Shown: in pieces, positions 10,401 through 18,205 of the stretch | Numbering within the stretch: the first letter of the stretch is position 1 | Layout of the letters: every line of letters starts with the position of its first letter | DNA from: Tyzzerella sp963558545 | Lineage (GTDB): Bacteria; Bacillota; Clostridia; Lachnospirales; CAG-274 | NCBI RefSeq assembly: GCF_963558545.1 | Contig: NZ_CAUWHO010000027.1 | Span: 1 to 29,388, forward strand | Direction: 5' to 3' | DNA length: 29,388 bases | The notes under the pieces: model-generated | What the model was told of the DNA's origin: nothing | The model's database searches: none | The model's input: the letters and a program-made list of their open reading frames with translations, nothing else | Translations under genes and position numbers: made by a program

Positions 10401-11806
10401 TTTCTGGTGAGTTTCAAGCACAGGCACATCAGTATACAGAAGAACTTTTTGGAACAGGGTATGTATTTAAAGCAGGAACAATAGGTACTCTTGCTGATAA
10501 AACTGCTTATGGATATGTAAAAAAATATGCTGATGAAAGAAATATGAGAATAAGTGGGGCAGAGATAAATAGACTTGTAGAAGGGTGTGTTGGTATAAAA
10601 AGGACAACTGGACAGCACCCTGGTGGACTTATGGTTGTACCTAATAATAAGAGTATATATGATTTTTGTCCTGTACAAAGACCTGCAGATGACCCAACAT
10701 CTAATGTTATAACAACTCATTTTGACTATCATTCTATAAGTGGACGTATACTAAAGCTAGATTTATTAGGACACGACGTACCGACTATTCTACGTATGTT
10801 AAAAGATTTTACTGGATTTGACCCACTTAATACTCCTATGGATGATAAAGCTACAATGTCTTTATTTACATCTCCTAATGCTTTAGGGGTAACATCTGAG
10901 GATATAGAATGTGATACAGGCTCTTTAGGTTTACCTGAATTTGGGACACCTTTTGTTATACAAATGCTTATGGATACAAATCCTAACAGTTTTTCTGACC
11001 TTGTAAAAATATCTGGACTTTCTCACGGTACAGATGTTTGGTTTAACAATGCACAAGAGTTAATAAAAAATAATGTGGCTACTCTTAAAGAAGTTATACC
11101 TACAAGGGACGATATTATGGTTTATCTTATTTTAAAAGGTGTTGAAAATAAACTTGCATTTACTATTATGGAATCTGTAAGAAAAGGCAAAGGATTGACA
11201 CCTGAATTTGAACAAGCTATGATAGATAAAAATGTACCAGATTGGTACATAGAATCTTGTAAAAGAATAAAATATATGTTCCCTAAAGGGCACGCTGTTG
11301 CATATGTTACTAATGCCTTTAGAATGGGATATTTTAAAATAAATTACCCGTACGCATTTTATGCTAGTTTATTTTCTGTTAAATCTGAAGATTTTGATTA
11401 TGACTTAATGTGTTTTGGTTTAGATAAAGTACAAGGTGCTATAAAAGAAATACAAGAGCTTGGAAAAGGAGCTACTGCTAAAGAAAAAAATAAGCTTGTT
11501 GTTTTAGAGCTTGTTAGAGAAATGTATAAAAGGGGTCTTAAATTTACTAAGATGGATTTATATAAATCTAAAGGGTTTAAATTTGATGTTACAGAAGAGG
11601 GGCTTTTACCACCTTTATTTTGTGTACAAGGACTTGGAGAGCTTGCTACACAAAATATTGTAGATGCAAGAGAAAATGGTGAGTTTGATACAATAGAAAA
11701 TCTTGTAGAAAGAACAAAAATAAGTAAAACTGTTGTGGAAATACTAAAACAAAATGGAGTACTTCAAGGTATACCAGATACCAATCAGCTTACATTATTT
11801 GCATAA
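7478..11806 (+). CDS. polC: DNA polymerase III alpha subunit, Gram-positive type (PolC)
   Basis: This is the replicative polymerase with built-in proofreading. At 1442 residues it matches the family. Domains in order: N-terminal region and OB fold to about residue 320; split PHP domain beginning VELHLHTQMSKMDAV (about 335); DnaQ-type 3'-5' exonuclease inserted from YVIFDLETTGLNREYNKIIE (about 421) to HHRAVDDAEATAHIF; remainder of PHP; four-cysteine zinc motif FCKNC...CPVC (about 910); polymerase palm with PDIDLNFSGE; and a C-terminal region ending NQLTLFA. TTG 7478 is preferred over in-frame GTG 7469, which is part of the ribosome site GGAGTGAT. It follows ispG as in many Clostridia and is closed by a strong hairpin. 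Confidence 0.98.
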   Translation: MEDKKFSNVFSKIKLSANVKTVLRNTTVDNIKINKNNALAEIFLQSNKIINENCLKDFEEDIFDNFKFLKEVKIYLEYILEDLTLQEKIEKIWSNIITTIREKSPMCFPIFKDATFEIEENVLHINLYKKGAFIFKTKKIDNIIQDIIKDRFNINIPVKFIDLDTGIDNTEQKNYELKELIAKALDNKNEPNIYEDYKENKTPEINRFRKTKRLSLKIKEFIDEKINVIKNSVNDGETIVIKGKIFGIDITETKKGKYIVKVDITDMTDSLSFKFFTEPEDFKEDYSSIIKKGNFVIVKGEIRYDEYIKELILAPMEICLTNPPEPKMDNSKEKRVELHLHTQMSKMDAVTPVKDMIKRASEWGHKAIAITDHGVVQAFPDAMDMARKLGIKVLYGVEAYLVDDLSSIVQASKNQNLEDEYVIFDLETTGLNREYNKIIEIGAVKVKNGKIIDRFSTFVNPHEKLTKEIIELTSITDEMLIDAPEESEMLPKFFEFFGDSVLVAHNAKFDMGFIKKWAERNNRIVENTVLDTVGLSRTIFPEMSKHTLNVIAKKLDISLENHHRAVDDAEATAHIFIKFSEILKNKYNIHSLDDVNELARTNIDVKKIRPTHSIILVKNQIGLRNLYELISKSNLEYFFREPRIPKSEFLKLREGLIIGTACENGEFYQAVLNNADEDEIEKLANFYDYFEIQPTGNNEFLIKNEKVSNINSIEDLQNINKKIIEYGNKYNKIVVATCDVHFLDKEDDYFRKIIMASKGYKDADNQPPLYFRTTEEMLEEFSYLGEDLAYEVVVKNTNIVADMIEEVLPIPDGTFPPEIEGSDKELTEITMKKAKSIYGEELPKIVKDRLERELNSIIKNGFAVLYIIAQKIVWNSNDNGYIVGSRGSVGSSFAATMAGITEVNPLSPHYFCKNCKYSDFESEDVLAYAGNSGWDLPDKICPVCSTMLSKDGHDIPFETFLGFEGDKEPDIDLNFSGEFQAQAHQYTEELFGTGYVFKAGTIGTLADKTAYGYVKKYADERNMRISGAEINRLVEGCVGIKRTTGQHPGGLMVVPNNKSIYDFCPVQRPADDPTSNVITTHFDYHSISGRILKLDLLGHDVPTILRMLKDFTGFDPLNTPMDDKATMSLFTSPNALGVTSEDIECDTGSLGLPEFGTPFVIQMLMDTNPNSFSDLVKISGLSHGTDVWFNNAQELIKNNVATLKEVIPTRDDIMVYLILKGVENKLAFTIMESVRKGKGLTPEFEQAMIDKNVPDWYIESCKRIKYMFPKGHAVAYVTNAFRMGYFKINYPYAFYASLFSVKSEDFDYDLMCFGLDKVQGAIKEIQELGKGATAKEKNKLVVLELVREMYKRGLKFTKMDLYKSKGFKFDVTEEGLLPPLFCVQGLGELATQNIVDARENGEFDTIENLVERTKISKTVVEILKQNGVLQGIPDTNQLTLFA

Positions 11807-11838
11807 AAATATAGCAATAATAAAAAGTTAGTAATAAT

Positions 11839-11870
11839 AAAAAGTTAGCTTATAACATAGCTAACTTTTT
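11839..11870. terminator. Bidirectional rho-independent terminator after polC
   Basis: A perfect 12-bp stem (AAAAAGTTAGCT at 11839-11850 and its complement at 11859-11870) has an 8-base loop and T-rich right arms on both strands. It can end polC on the + strand and the cold-shock transcript on the - strand. A partial copy of the left arm (TAAAAAGTTAG) lies just upstream at 11821-11831. The rest of 11807-12008 is AT-rich; an additional weak AT-only stem near 11908-11940 could also end the csp transcript. Confidence 0.85.
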
Positions 11871-12008
11871 ATTAAATACAATTATGATATGACTTAAATT
11901 TTTAAATGAAAAATTATATACATGTGTTTGTATTAATTTTTACGAATAAAAATATATAGGAATATCTGTTTTTAAATACAAAGTATTAAAAAATTTATTA
12001 TATTTATA

Positions 12009-12209
12009 TTATATTACTGAAACATTAGATGCTTGAGCACCTTTTTCACCTTGAACAACTTCAAACTCAACTGCTTGACCTTCTTTTAATGTTTTAAAGC
12101 CATCTGAATTTATAGCAGAAAAATGTACGAAGATATCATCTTCACCCTCTACACTAATAAAGCCAAACCCTTTTTCTTCGTTAAACCATTTTACAGTACC
12201 TTTTTTCAT
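12009..12209 (-). CDS. csp: Cold-shock protein (CspA family)
   Basis: This small single-domain protein (66 residues) binds single-stranded RNA and DNA and acts as an RNA chaperone. It has MKKGTVKWFNEEKGFGFIS, with RNP1-like KGFGFI, and the RNP2 motif DIFVHFSAI, followed by the usual GQAVEFEVVQGEKGAQASNV end. The start is the ATG at 12209: an in-frame ATG at 12218 directly abuts AGGAGG and would have no spacer, whereas the downstream ATG has a 9-base spacer. It has its own promoter about 225 bases upstream and a long leader with a terminator-like hairpin. It is transcribed opposite to polC. Confidence 0.96.
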   Translation of the reverse strand: MKKGTVKWFNEEKGFGFISVEGEDDIFVHFSAINSDGFKTLKEGQAVEFEVVQGEKGAQASNVSVI

Positions 12210-12297
12210 TGAGAACATCCTCCTAAAATTAACAAATAAATTTTAATTTTAAATAGAATATATTAACATTAACAACTTTAAAATTAGTATTAAAATG

Positions 12298-12324
12298 AAA
12301 AAAGCTTAGATTAAATCCAAGCTT
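12298..12324 (-). terminator. Terminator-like hairpin in the csp leader
   Basis: On the - strand RNA, AAGCUUGGA pairs with UCUAAGCUU (9 bp including one G-U pair) around a 5-base loop, directly followed by UUUU (six U in a row counting the arm). On the + strand the G-U position becomes an A-C mismatch, so the structure favours the - strand. It lies between the csp promoter (12441-12469) and the csp start (12209). It may be an attenuator in the csp leader, the end of a short leader RNA, or simply the terminator of the upstream SGNH gene. Confidence 0.7.
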
Positions 12325-12440
12325 AAATCCTAAAAAATTATTTAATTTAAAACAACTACGAAAGTATGATGTTAAAATTTATAAAATTAATAAAAATAAA
12401 AAACTTGCTTAACATTAAAAACTATTATAAAACTAACATT

Positions 12441-12469
12441 ATAATATCATAGTTATAAAATAAAGTCAA
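12441..12469 (-). promoter_or_regulatory. Sigma-A-type promoter for csp
   Basis: Reading the - strand, TTGACT (12469-12464) is followed by 17 bases and TATTAT (12446-12441). It starts four bases after the stop codon of the SGNH gene, which is the right place to serve csp alone. The predicted transcript begins near 12434, giving a leader of about 225 bases. Long structured leaders are known for cspA-type genes in other bacteria. Confidence 0.75.
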
Positions 12470-12473
12470 TATT

Positions 12474-13526
12474 TTATGGAATTATATTATTTTCTTTTAA
12501 AAAGTTTATAAAATGATTGGAAATTATTTCTACTCCACTATGATTAAGATGTGCATCATCTCTAAAATTGTCATTTGTAAGAAGTGTTTTTTCTATATTT
12601 ATTAAATTATAATCTATATAAGGAATATTATTTTCTTTTGCAAATGTTGAAATTTTATTATGTATTATATCGTAGTTTTTTATATAGCTCATAGATACAT
12701 TTGCAACAGGTGCAGTAACAAAAACTAGTTTTATATTATTTTCTTTACAAAGATTAATAATTTTTAATAAGAAATCTTTTTGTGTGTTTGAAAATTCAAA
12801 ATTTTTACCATCTAGGTTTTTAAATTGGTTTGTTTTATTATATTCATCTTCTAACATTTTATAATTTGAATAAACATATCCTTTTGAACGATATTCTTCT
12901 ATACCAATTTGTTTTTTTGTTGTTTTGTCTTTAACATTAAATTTTGTTTTTATTTTTTTATTGTATTCGTTACCTTTATAAGCAAAATAATCTTCTTGGT
13001 ATTTAAAAATATTTGTATTATATTTTATTTTTTCTGAAAGTGGAAAATCTTCTTTTATATATTCTTTTTTTAAAGTATTATTATTTAAAACTTGGAAAAG
13101 TGTTTTAACTTGATTAAGCTCAAAATCATTTTGCAATAAGTCCCAATAAATTTCCATAACTACTACTTTGGGTTTTTGATAGTTTAATACTTCTTTTAGT
13201 GTATAGTATGTTGAATCTGGATGTTGAAGTGGCATACCCATTTGAAAACTATTTATATTTAAATTTTTATCAAATATTTCTGGGTCGAATGTACAATATG
13301 AATGAGAAGAGCCTAAAAATACCATATCTAAGCTATTAGGCGGAAGGTTATAAAAATCTTCAAATCTTTTCTCATTAAATTTATTTATAATATTTTCTGT
13401 ACTTGCTGAGGAATACTTAATACCTATAAAAGTTATTACAGGTATTAAACAGATTATAAAAATAATCACTTTTATTATAAATTTTATATTTTTTTTAAAA
13501 TTGGAAGTAAATAAATTGCCCTGCAT
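12474..13526 (-). CDS. Membrane-anchored SGNH/AlgJ-DltD-like acyl-transfer partner
   Basis: The protein has 350 residues: a basic N terminus, one membrane segment (about residues 13-35), then an extracellular SGNH-hydrolase-like domain. Block I is VFLGSSHSYCTFDP (catalytic Ser near residue 74), and the Asp/His pair is in RDDAHLNHSGVEIIS (about D323 and H326). Such proteins work with MBOAT channels (AlgI-AlgJ/X, DltB-DltD, PatA-PatB) to transfer acetyl or other acyl groups to polysaccharide, peptidoglycan or teichoic acid outside the cell. The start overlaps the MBOAT gene by 32 bases, with a GGGGG stretch upstream, so the pair is translationally coupled. The acceptor polymer cannot be told from the sequence. 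Confidence 0.8.
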   Translation of the reverse strand: MQGNLFTSNFKKNIKFIIKVIIFIICLIPVITFIGIKYSSASTENIINKFNEKRFEDFYNLPPNSLDMVFLGSSHSYCTFDPEIFDKNLNINSFQMGMPLQHPDSTYYTLKEVLNYQKPKVVVMEIYWDLLQNDFELNQVKTLFQVLNNNTLKKEYIKEDFPLSEKIKYNTNIFKYQEDYFAYKGNEYNKKIKTKFNVKDKTTKKQIGIEEYRSKGYVYSNYKMLEDEYNKTNQFKNLDGKNFEFSNTQKDFLLKIINLCKENNIKLVFVTAPVANVSMSYIKNYDIIHNKISTFAKENNIPYIDYNLINIEKTLLTNDNFRDDAHLNHSGVEIISNHFINFLKENNIIP

Positions 13527-14958
13527 TACTAAAAACCCCCATAGAAATTATAATTATTGTTATTAGGTAATAAAAAATAAATCTTATTATAAATGGTAAT
13601 TTATTTAATGTAATATATATTCTTTGTTTATATTCAAATAGTTCTATAATAAATAATAAAATTATGCACCCTGTTGATGCTAGTATTTCAAAAATATTAA
13701 GTCCTAGCTCCGTTGAAATGTTATATAAATACTGTATATTTGATATATTTGCTATATCTGAAAATAGATTATTTACTATATAAAAAGCATCTTTTACTGT
13801 ATTTGCTCTAAAGAAGATTAGAGAAAAACATATTAAGCTAAATGTAATTAAAATTTTAAAGACATTAAAAAAGTTATTTATATATTTATTTTTTATATTA
13901 AATCCGATATATTTAAAAAATTTGTGTTTTAAATCTCCTATTATTTGATAAAATCCATTTAACCCTCCCCAAAGGATAAATGTCCAGTTTGCTCCGTGCC
14001 ATATACCACTTACTAAAAATGTAATCATTAAATTAAAATATGTCCTTATTGTTCCTTTTCTATTACCACCTAGTGGAATATATAAATAATCTTTAAACCA
14101 AGTGGAGAGTGATATATGCCATCTTGTCCAAAATTCTTTTACCGTTTTTGAAAAATATGGACTTTTAAAATTTTCCATTAAATTTATACCAAATAGTTTT
14201 GCACAACCTATTGCTATGTCTGAATATCCACTAAAGTCGCAATATAGCTGTATTGCAAAAAATATTGTTGCTATTATAAAAGATATACCACTGTAGTCAT
14301 AAGGGGAGTTATATACTGTATTAACAAGTATTGCAACTCTATCTGCTATAACTATTTTTTTGAAATAGCCTATAAGCATTATTTTTATACCTGTTGAAAT
14401 ATTATTTATATTAAAATTATGCTTTAAAAAGAGCTGATTTAAAAGCCTATCTGCTCTTTCTATTGGTCCTGCAACTAATTGTGGGAAAAACATTATATAA
14501 AGGCTTACTTTTAATATATTTTTTTCTGCTTTATATCTTTTTCTATAAATATCTATTGTATAGCTTGTTGCTTGGAAAGTATAGAACGATATACCCATAG
14601 GCAAAATTATATCAAAATCTTTTATAGGGTATGGAATGTTAAAATAATTATATAAAGCCATAAAAGAATGGTTTATAAATATGCTATATTTAAAAATAAA
14701 AAGAATTATAAAATTTATAATTAACCCAAATGTTAAAATAAATTTTCCTTTACTGTTATATTTTTCTATTAATATGCCAATATAATAATTAAAAAAGCTA
14801 GAAAATAAAATTAGAAAAATAAATTCTATCCTCCAAGCCATATAAAATATACAGCTACCAACTAAAAGTAAATACCATCTATATTTGTGAGGTAATGTAT
14901 AGTATAAACCTAGTGTACATACTAGAAATATTAAAAATGTAAGTGAATTAAAAAGCAT
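13495..14958 (-). CDS. MBOAT-family O-acyltransferase (AlgI/PatA-like)
   Basis: This 487-residue polytopic membrane protein (about 10-12 segments) probably moves an acyl group, usually acetyl, across the membrane for O-acylation of a cell-surface polymer. Family marks are GISFYTFQATSYTIDIYR, FFPQLVAGPIERADRLLNQL, YCDFSGYSDIAIGCAKLFGI, EFWTRWHISLSTWFKDYLYI with conserved His near 281, PLGGNR, and the proposed catalytic His near 321 in SGIWHGANWTFILWGG. The ATG has an AGAGGTG ribosome site. A strong promoter lies about 30 bases upstream, and its SGNH partner overlaps the 3' end. No glycosyltransferase, Dlt or polysaccharide gene is nearby, so the substrate is unknown. Confidence 0.92.
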   Translation of the reverse strand: MLFNSLTFLIFLVCTLGLYYTLPHKYRWYLLLVGSCIFYMAWRIEFIFLILFSSFFNYYIGILIEKYNSKGKFILTFGLIINFIILFIFKYSIFINHSFMALYNYFNIPYPIKDFDIILPMGISFYTFQATSYTIDIYRKRYKAEKNILKVSLYIMFFPQLVAGPIERADRLLNQLFLKHNFNINNISTGIKIMLIGYFKKIVIADRVAILVNTVYNSPYDYSGISFIIATIFFAIQLYCDFSGYSDIAIGCAKLFGINLMENFKSPYFSKTVKEFWTRWHISLSTWFKDYLYIPLGGNRKGTIRTYFNLMITFLVSGIWHGANWTFILWGGLNGFYQIIGDLKHKFFKYIGFNIKNKYINNFFNVFKILITFSLICFSLIFFRANTVKDAFYIVNNLFSDIANISNIQYLYNISTELGLNIFEILASTGCIILLFIIELFEYKQRIYITLNKLPFIIRFIFYYLITIIIISMGVFSNAGQFIYFQF

Positions 14959-14988
14959 TTTACACCTCTCTTGTAGTTATATTTTTTT

Positions 14989-15017
14989 ATTATACGTTAT
15001 TTTTATAGCATTTTCAA
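14989..15017 (-). promoter_or_regulatory. Sigma-A-type promoter for the MBOAT/SGNH operon
   Basis: On the - strand, TTGAAA (15017-15012) and a consensus TATAAT (14994-14989) are separated by exactly 17 bases. The predicted start is about 25 bases before the MBOAT start codon. An 8-bp inverted repeat (TTCAATAG at 15013-15020, CTATTGAA at 15037-15044) overlaps the -35 element and could be an operator for an unknown regulator. Confidence 0.75.
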
Positions 15018-15064
15018 TAGCTATTTCTAATAACTACTATTGAATAATAATATATATTATAGAT

Positions 15065-15093
15065 TTGACAATAGATAGTATATTTGTTAATAT
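15065..15093 (+). promoter_or_regulatory. Probable promoter for the Mrp-family gene
   Basis: A consensus TTGACA at 15065-15070 is followed after 17 bases by TAATAT (15088-15093), a moderate -10 match. It lies about 75 bases upstream of the Mrp/NBP35 start and faces away from the MBOAT promoter, so the 210-bp region holds divergent promoters. Confidence 0.55.
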
Positions 15094-15168
15094 TATTATA
15101 GAAATTGATTTTATTATTTTGAAGAGTTAAAGTTTATATATATTAAAATTTTTAAGGAGATGAAATAA

Positions 15169-15993
15169 ATGGGAAATTGTAGTTCTTGTCCTTCTAAAGG
15201 AAGCTGTGGAAAACAAGAAGATACTTGTGGTATAAAAGTAAATGATAAAAATAAAATTAAAAATGTTATTGGAGTAATGAGTGGCAAAGGTGGCGTTGGT
15301 AAAAGCACTATTTCTGTTAGCTTAGCTAAAGAGCTTAATAGCCAAGGATACAAAGTGGGTATATTAGATGCTGATATTACTGGGCCTAGTGTTGTTAGAT
15401 TATTAGGAATTGACAAAGATGTGCGTGCTATGGGTACAGCTAATCAAGAAATTATACCTGTAACATCTAAAGAAGGTATTAAAGTTATGTCTTTAAACCT
15501 TCTTATAAAAGATGAAAATCAACCTGTTATATGGAGAGGCTCTTTACTTAGTAACTGTGTAAACCAGTTTTGGAATGACGTTTTATGGGAAGAGCTTGAC
15601 TATCTTATTATTGATATGCCTCCTGGAACAGGTGATGTAACATTAACTGTTATGCAATCTATACCTTTAACTGGCCTTATTATAGTATCTGTACCTCAAA
15701 GTATGATATCTATGATTGTTACTAAATCTATTAATATGGCTAAAAAAATGGGAATTAAAATATATGGTATTGTTGAAAATATGAGTTATATTTTATGTCC
15801 TCATTGTAATGAAAAAATTTATATTTATGATAAGGAAGAAACTAATAATTTATTAAAAGATAACGAGCTTAAACTTTTAGCAGAGTTTCCTACAACTAAA
15901 GATTTAGCTAACATATATAAAGGTAGCTTTGAACAATTTGATTCTATTATAAAAGAACAATTTAAAAATATAGTAAATGAAATAGTAAAATAA
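15169..15993 (+). CDS. mrp: Mrp/NBP35-family iron-sulfur cluster carrier ATPase
   Basis: This cytoplasmic P-loop ATPase (deviant Walker A, SIMIBI class) carries and transfers [4Fe-4S] clusters. The 274 residues show GKGGVGKST at about 39-47, LDADITGPS, DYLIIDMPPGTGD, and the paired cysteines CPHC (about C210 and C213) that bind the bridging cluster. The N terminus adds four cysteines (about 4, 7, 13, 20) with CX2CX5C spacing, like the extra cluster domain of NBP35-type proteins and many anaerobe homologues. Start ATG has AAGGAGATG upstream. It stands alone between its promoter and a hairpin; IspG encoded nearby is a possible but unproven client. Confidence 0.93.
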   Translation: MGNCSSCPSKGSCGKQEDTCGIKVNDKNKIKNVIGVMSGKGGVGKSTISVSLAKELNSQGYKVGILDADITGPSVVRLLGIDKDVRAMGTANQEIIPVTSKEGIKVMSLNLLIKDENQPVIWRGSLLSNCVNQFWNDVLWEELDYLIIDMPPGTGDVTLTVMQSIPLTGLIIVSVPQSMISMIVTKSINMAKKMGIKIYGIVENMSYILCPHCNEKIYIYDKEETNNLLKDNELKLLAEFPTTKDLANIYKGSFEQFDSIIKEQFKNIVNEIVK

Positions 15994-16008
15994 ATAAATT
16001 TAATATAC

Positions 16009-16042
16009 TAAAGAGTTTGAATTATTAAGTTCAAGCTCTTTA
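16009..16042 (+). terminator. Hairpin after the Mrp-family gene
   Basis: TAAAGAGTTTGAA (16009-16021) pairs with TTCAAGCTCTTTA (16030-16042), 13 bp with one U-G wobble and an 8-base loop. There is no clear T tract behind it, so termination may be inefficient. proB begins 43 bases later. Confidence 0.55.
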
Positions 16043-16085
16043 AATATATTAATTATTATAAAGTGAAATAAAGGGAATAAGTATT

Positions 16086-16895
16086 ATGAATTTTAGAGAA
16101 AGAATAAAAGATTATAAACGAATTGTTGTAAAAATAGGAACTACATCTTTAACACATAAAAATGGGAGAATAAATTTACAAGCTATTGAAAATCTATCCT
16201 GGGTATTATCTGATATTAGAAACCAAGGAAAAGAAGTTATACTTGTATCATCTGGTGCTATTGCTGTTGGTACTGATAGATTGGCTTTAGACGAAAGGCC
16301 TAGAGATATAATAGGAAAGCAAGTAGCATCTGCTGTTGGACAAGGTGTACTTATGCAAATATATGAAAGCTTTTTTTCTAAATACAACCAGAAAGTTGCT
16401 CAAATATTACTTACAAAAGATGTATTTGATAATAATATGACTAGAGAAAATGCTCAAAATACTTTATTTAAGTTATTAGAAATGGGTGTTATCCCTATTG
16501 TAAATGAAAATGATACTATATCTACTGATGAAATACAAGGATTTTCTGATAATGATACATTATCTGCATATGTTTGTAATCTTGTTAAAGGAGATATTTT
16601 AATTATTTTATCTGATATTGATGGTATGTATACTAAAGACCCTAATAAATATAATGATGCTAAAATAATTAGTAAAATAGTTGAAATAAACGATAACATA
16701 GAAAATAGTGCCGAGGGCTCTAATAGTCTTTTAGGTACTGGTGGTATGAAGACTAAAGTTAATTCTGCAAAAATGGTAAATGAAAACGGTGCTGATATGA
16801 TTATTGCTAGTGGTAAAGAAAGCAGTATTTTATTTAAAATATTAAATGGTGAAGATATAGGGACTTTATTTGTTTGTAAAAAAGATGGGAGGTAG
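16086..16895 (+). CDS. proB: Glutamate 5-kinase, short form
   Basis: This enzyme phosphorylates glutamate to gamma-glutamyl phosphate, the first and usually feedback-controlled step of proline synthesis. The 269 residues form a single amino-acid-kinase domain: RIVVKIGTTSL near the start, LVSSGAIAVGTDRL, NENDTISTDEI, DNDTLSAYVCNLVKGDILII and LSDIDGMYTKDP. The C-terminal PUA domain of the E. coli enzyme is absent, as in many short Firmicute forms. AAAGGGA precedes the ATG. proA follows after three bases, its ribosome site overlapping the proB end. Confidence 0.96.
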   Translation: MNFRERIKDYKRIVVKIGTTSLTHKNGRINLQAIENLSWVLSDIRNQGKEVILVSSGAIAVGTDRLALDERPRDIIGKQVASAVGQGVLMQIYESFFSKYNQKVAQILLTKDVFDNNMTRENAQNTLFKLLEMGVIPIVNENDTISTDEIQGFSDNDTLSAYVCNLVKGDILIILSDIDGMYTKDPNKYNDAKIISKIVEINDNIENSAEGSNSLLGTGGMKTKVNSAKMVNENGADMIIASGKESSILFKILNGEDIGTLFVCKKDGR

Positions 16896-16898
16896 AAT

Positions 16899-18149
16899 AT
16901 GAACCTTATAAAATTATGTGAAGATTCTAAAGCTGCAAGTAAAGATTTATGTAAGCTTAAATCTAGTGAAAAAAACAATATACTAAAAGCTTGTAGCAAT
17001 GCACTTTTAAATGGAAAAGAAACAATAATAGCTGCTAATAAAATAGATATAAAAAATGCTAAAGAAAACAATATGAAAGACAGTTTAATAGATAGGCTAT
17101 TATTAGATGAAAAAAGAATAGAGGATATGGCTAATGGGATATTACAAATAGTTAGTTTAGATGACCCTTTAGATGAATATATTGATATGAAAGTTTTACC
17201 AAATGGATTAAAAGTTGGTAAAAAAAGAGTTGCTATGGGGGTTATTGGTATAATATATGAGGCTAGACCTAATGTAACATCTGATGCTTTTTCTATGTGT
17301 TTTAAAGCATCTAGTTCTGTTATTTTAAAAGGTGGAAAAGAGGCTTTAAATTCTAACAAAGCCATAGTTGATTTATTTAGAACAACTATAAAAAAATTAG
17401 GTTATAATGAAAATATGATTATACTTATAGAAGATACTAATAGAGAAACCACTACAAAACTTATGAAGATGAACCAATATATTGACTTATTAATACCTAG
17501 GGGTGGGGCTGGGCTTATTAAAGCTGTTGTAGAAAATAGTACTATACCTGTAATAGAAACAGGAGTGGGAAATTGCCATATATTTGTAGATGAGTATGCT
17601 AATAAACAAAAGGCTATTGATATTATATTAAATGCTAAAGTGCAACGTCCTTCTGTATGTAATGCTATGGAAACATTATTAATACACAAAAATATTATTG
17701 ATGATATCTTGCCAGAGCTTGTAGAAAAATTACAAAATAATAATGTGGAGATAAGAGCAGATAAAATTATTTTAGATAGTATAGGTAATAAAGATATATT
17801 ATTAGCTACAGAAGATGATTGGAAACAGGAGTTTTTAGATTATATTTTAGCTATAAAATGTGTGGAAAATATAGACGATGCTATAATGCATATACAAAAA
17901 TATTCTTCTGGACATTCTGAGGCTATTATTACTGAAAATTATTCTAACTACAACAAGTTTGTTGACGAAATAGATTCTTCTGTTGTATATGTTAATGCCT
18001 CTACTAGATTTACTGATGGGGAACAGTTTGGACTTGGTGCAGAAATAGGAATTAGTACACAAAAATTACACGCAAGAGGTCCTATGGGTATAAAAGAAAT
18101 AACATCTTATAAATATATTGTATTAGGAGATGGACAAATAAGAGAATAA
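16899..18149 (+). CDS. proA: Glutamate-5-semialdehyde dehydrogenase (gamma-glutamyl phosphate reductase)
   Basis: This NADPH-dependent enzyme of the aldehyde dehydrogenase superfamily reduces gamma-glutamyl phosphate to glutamate semialdehyde, which cyclises towards proline. The 416 residues contain GVIGIIYEARPNVTSDAF, LKGGKEALNSNKAI, LIPRGGAGLI and the catalytic cysteine near residue 254 in VQRPSVCNAMETLL. They end with GEQFGLGAEIGISTQKLHAR and GPMGIKEITSYKY. GGGAGG upstream supports ATG 16899. A strong bidirectional terminator follows, closing a two-gene proBA operon. Confidence 0.97.
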   Translation: MNLIKLCEDSKAASKDLCKLKSSEKNNILKACSNALLNGKETIIAANKIDIKNAKENNMKDSLIDRLLLDEKRIEDMANGILQIVSLDDPLDEYIDMKVLPNGLKVGKKRVAMGVIGIIYEARPNVTSDAFSMCFKASSSVILKGGKEALNSNKAIVDLFRTTIKKLGYNENMIILIEDTNRETTTKLMKMNQYIDLLIPRGGAGLIKAVVENSTIPVIETGVGNCHIFVDEYANKQKAIDIILNAKVQRPSVCNAMETLLIHKNIIDDILPELVEKLQNNNVEIRADKIILDSIGNKDILLATEDDWKQEFLDYILAIKCVENIDDAIMHIQKYSSGHSEAIITENYSNYNKFVDEIDSSVVYVNASTRFTDGEQFGLGAEIGISTQKLHARGPMGIKEITSYKYIVLGDGQIRE

Positions 18150-18165
18150 GAAAATAATAATATAT

Positions 18166-18197
18166 AAAAAAATCACCATTATACAGGTGATTTTTTT
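18166..18197. terminator. Bidirectional terminator between proA and spoIVA
   Basis: A perfect 12-bp stem (AAAAAAATCACC at 18166-18177 and GGTGATTTTTTT at 18186-18197) has an 8-base loop and a seven-T run on each strand. It sits between convergent genes and can end both proBA and spoIVA transcripts. Confidence 0.92.
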
Positions 18198-18205
18198 AGT
18201 TAAAG

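Noticed and set aside
16454..17365. A 303-codon open frame on the - strand
   Set aside because: It is antisense to proB and proA and of low complexity; no supporting signals.
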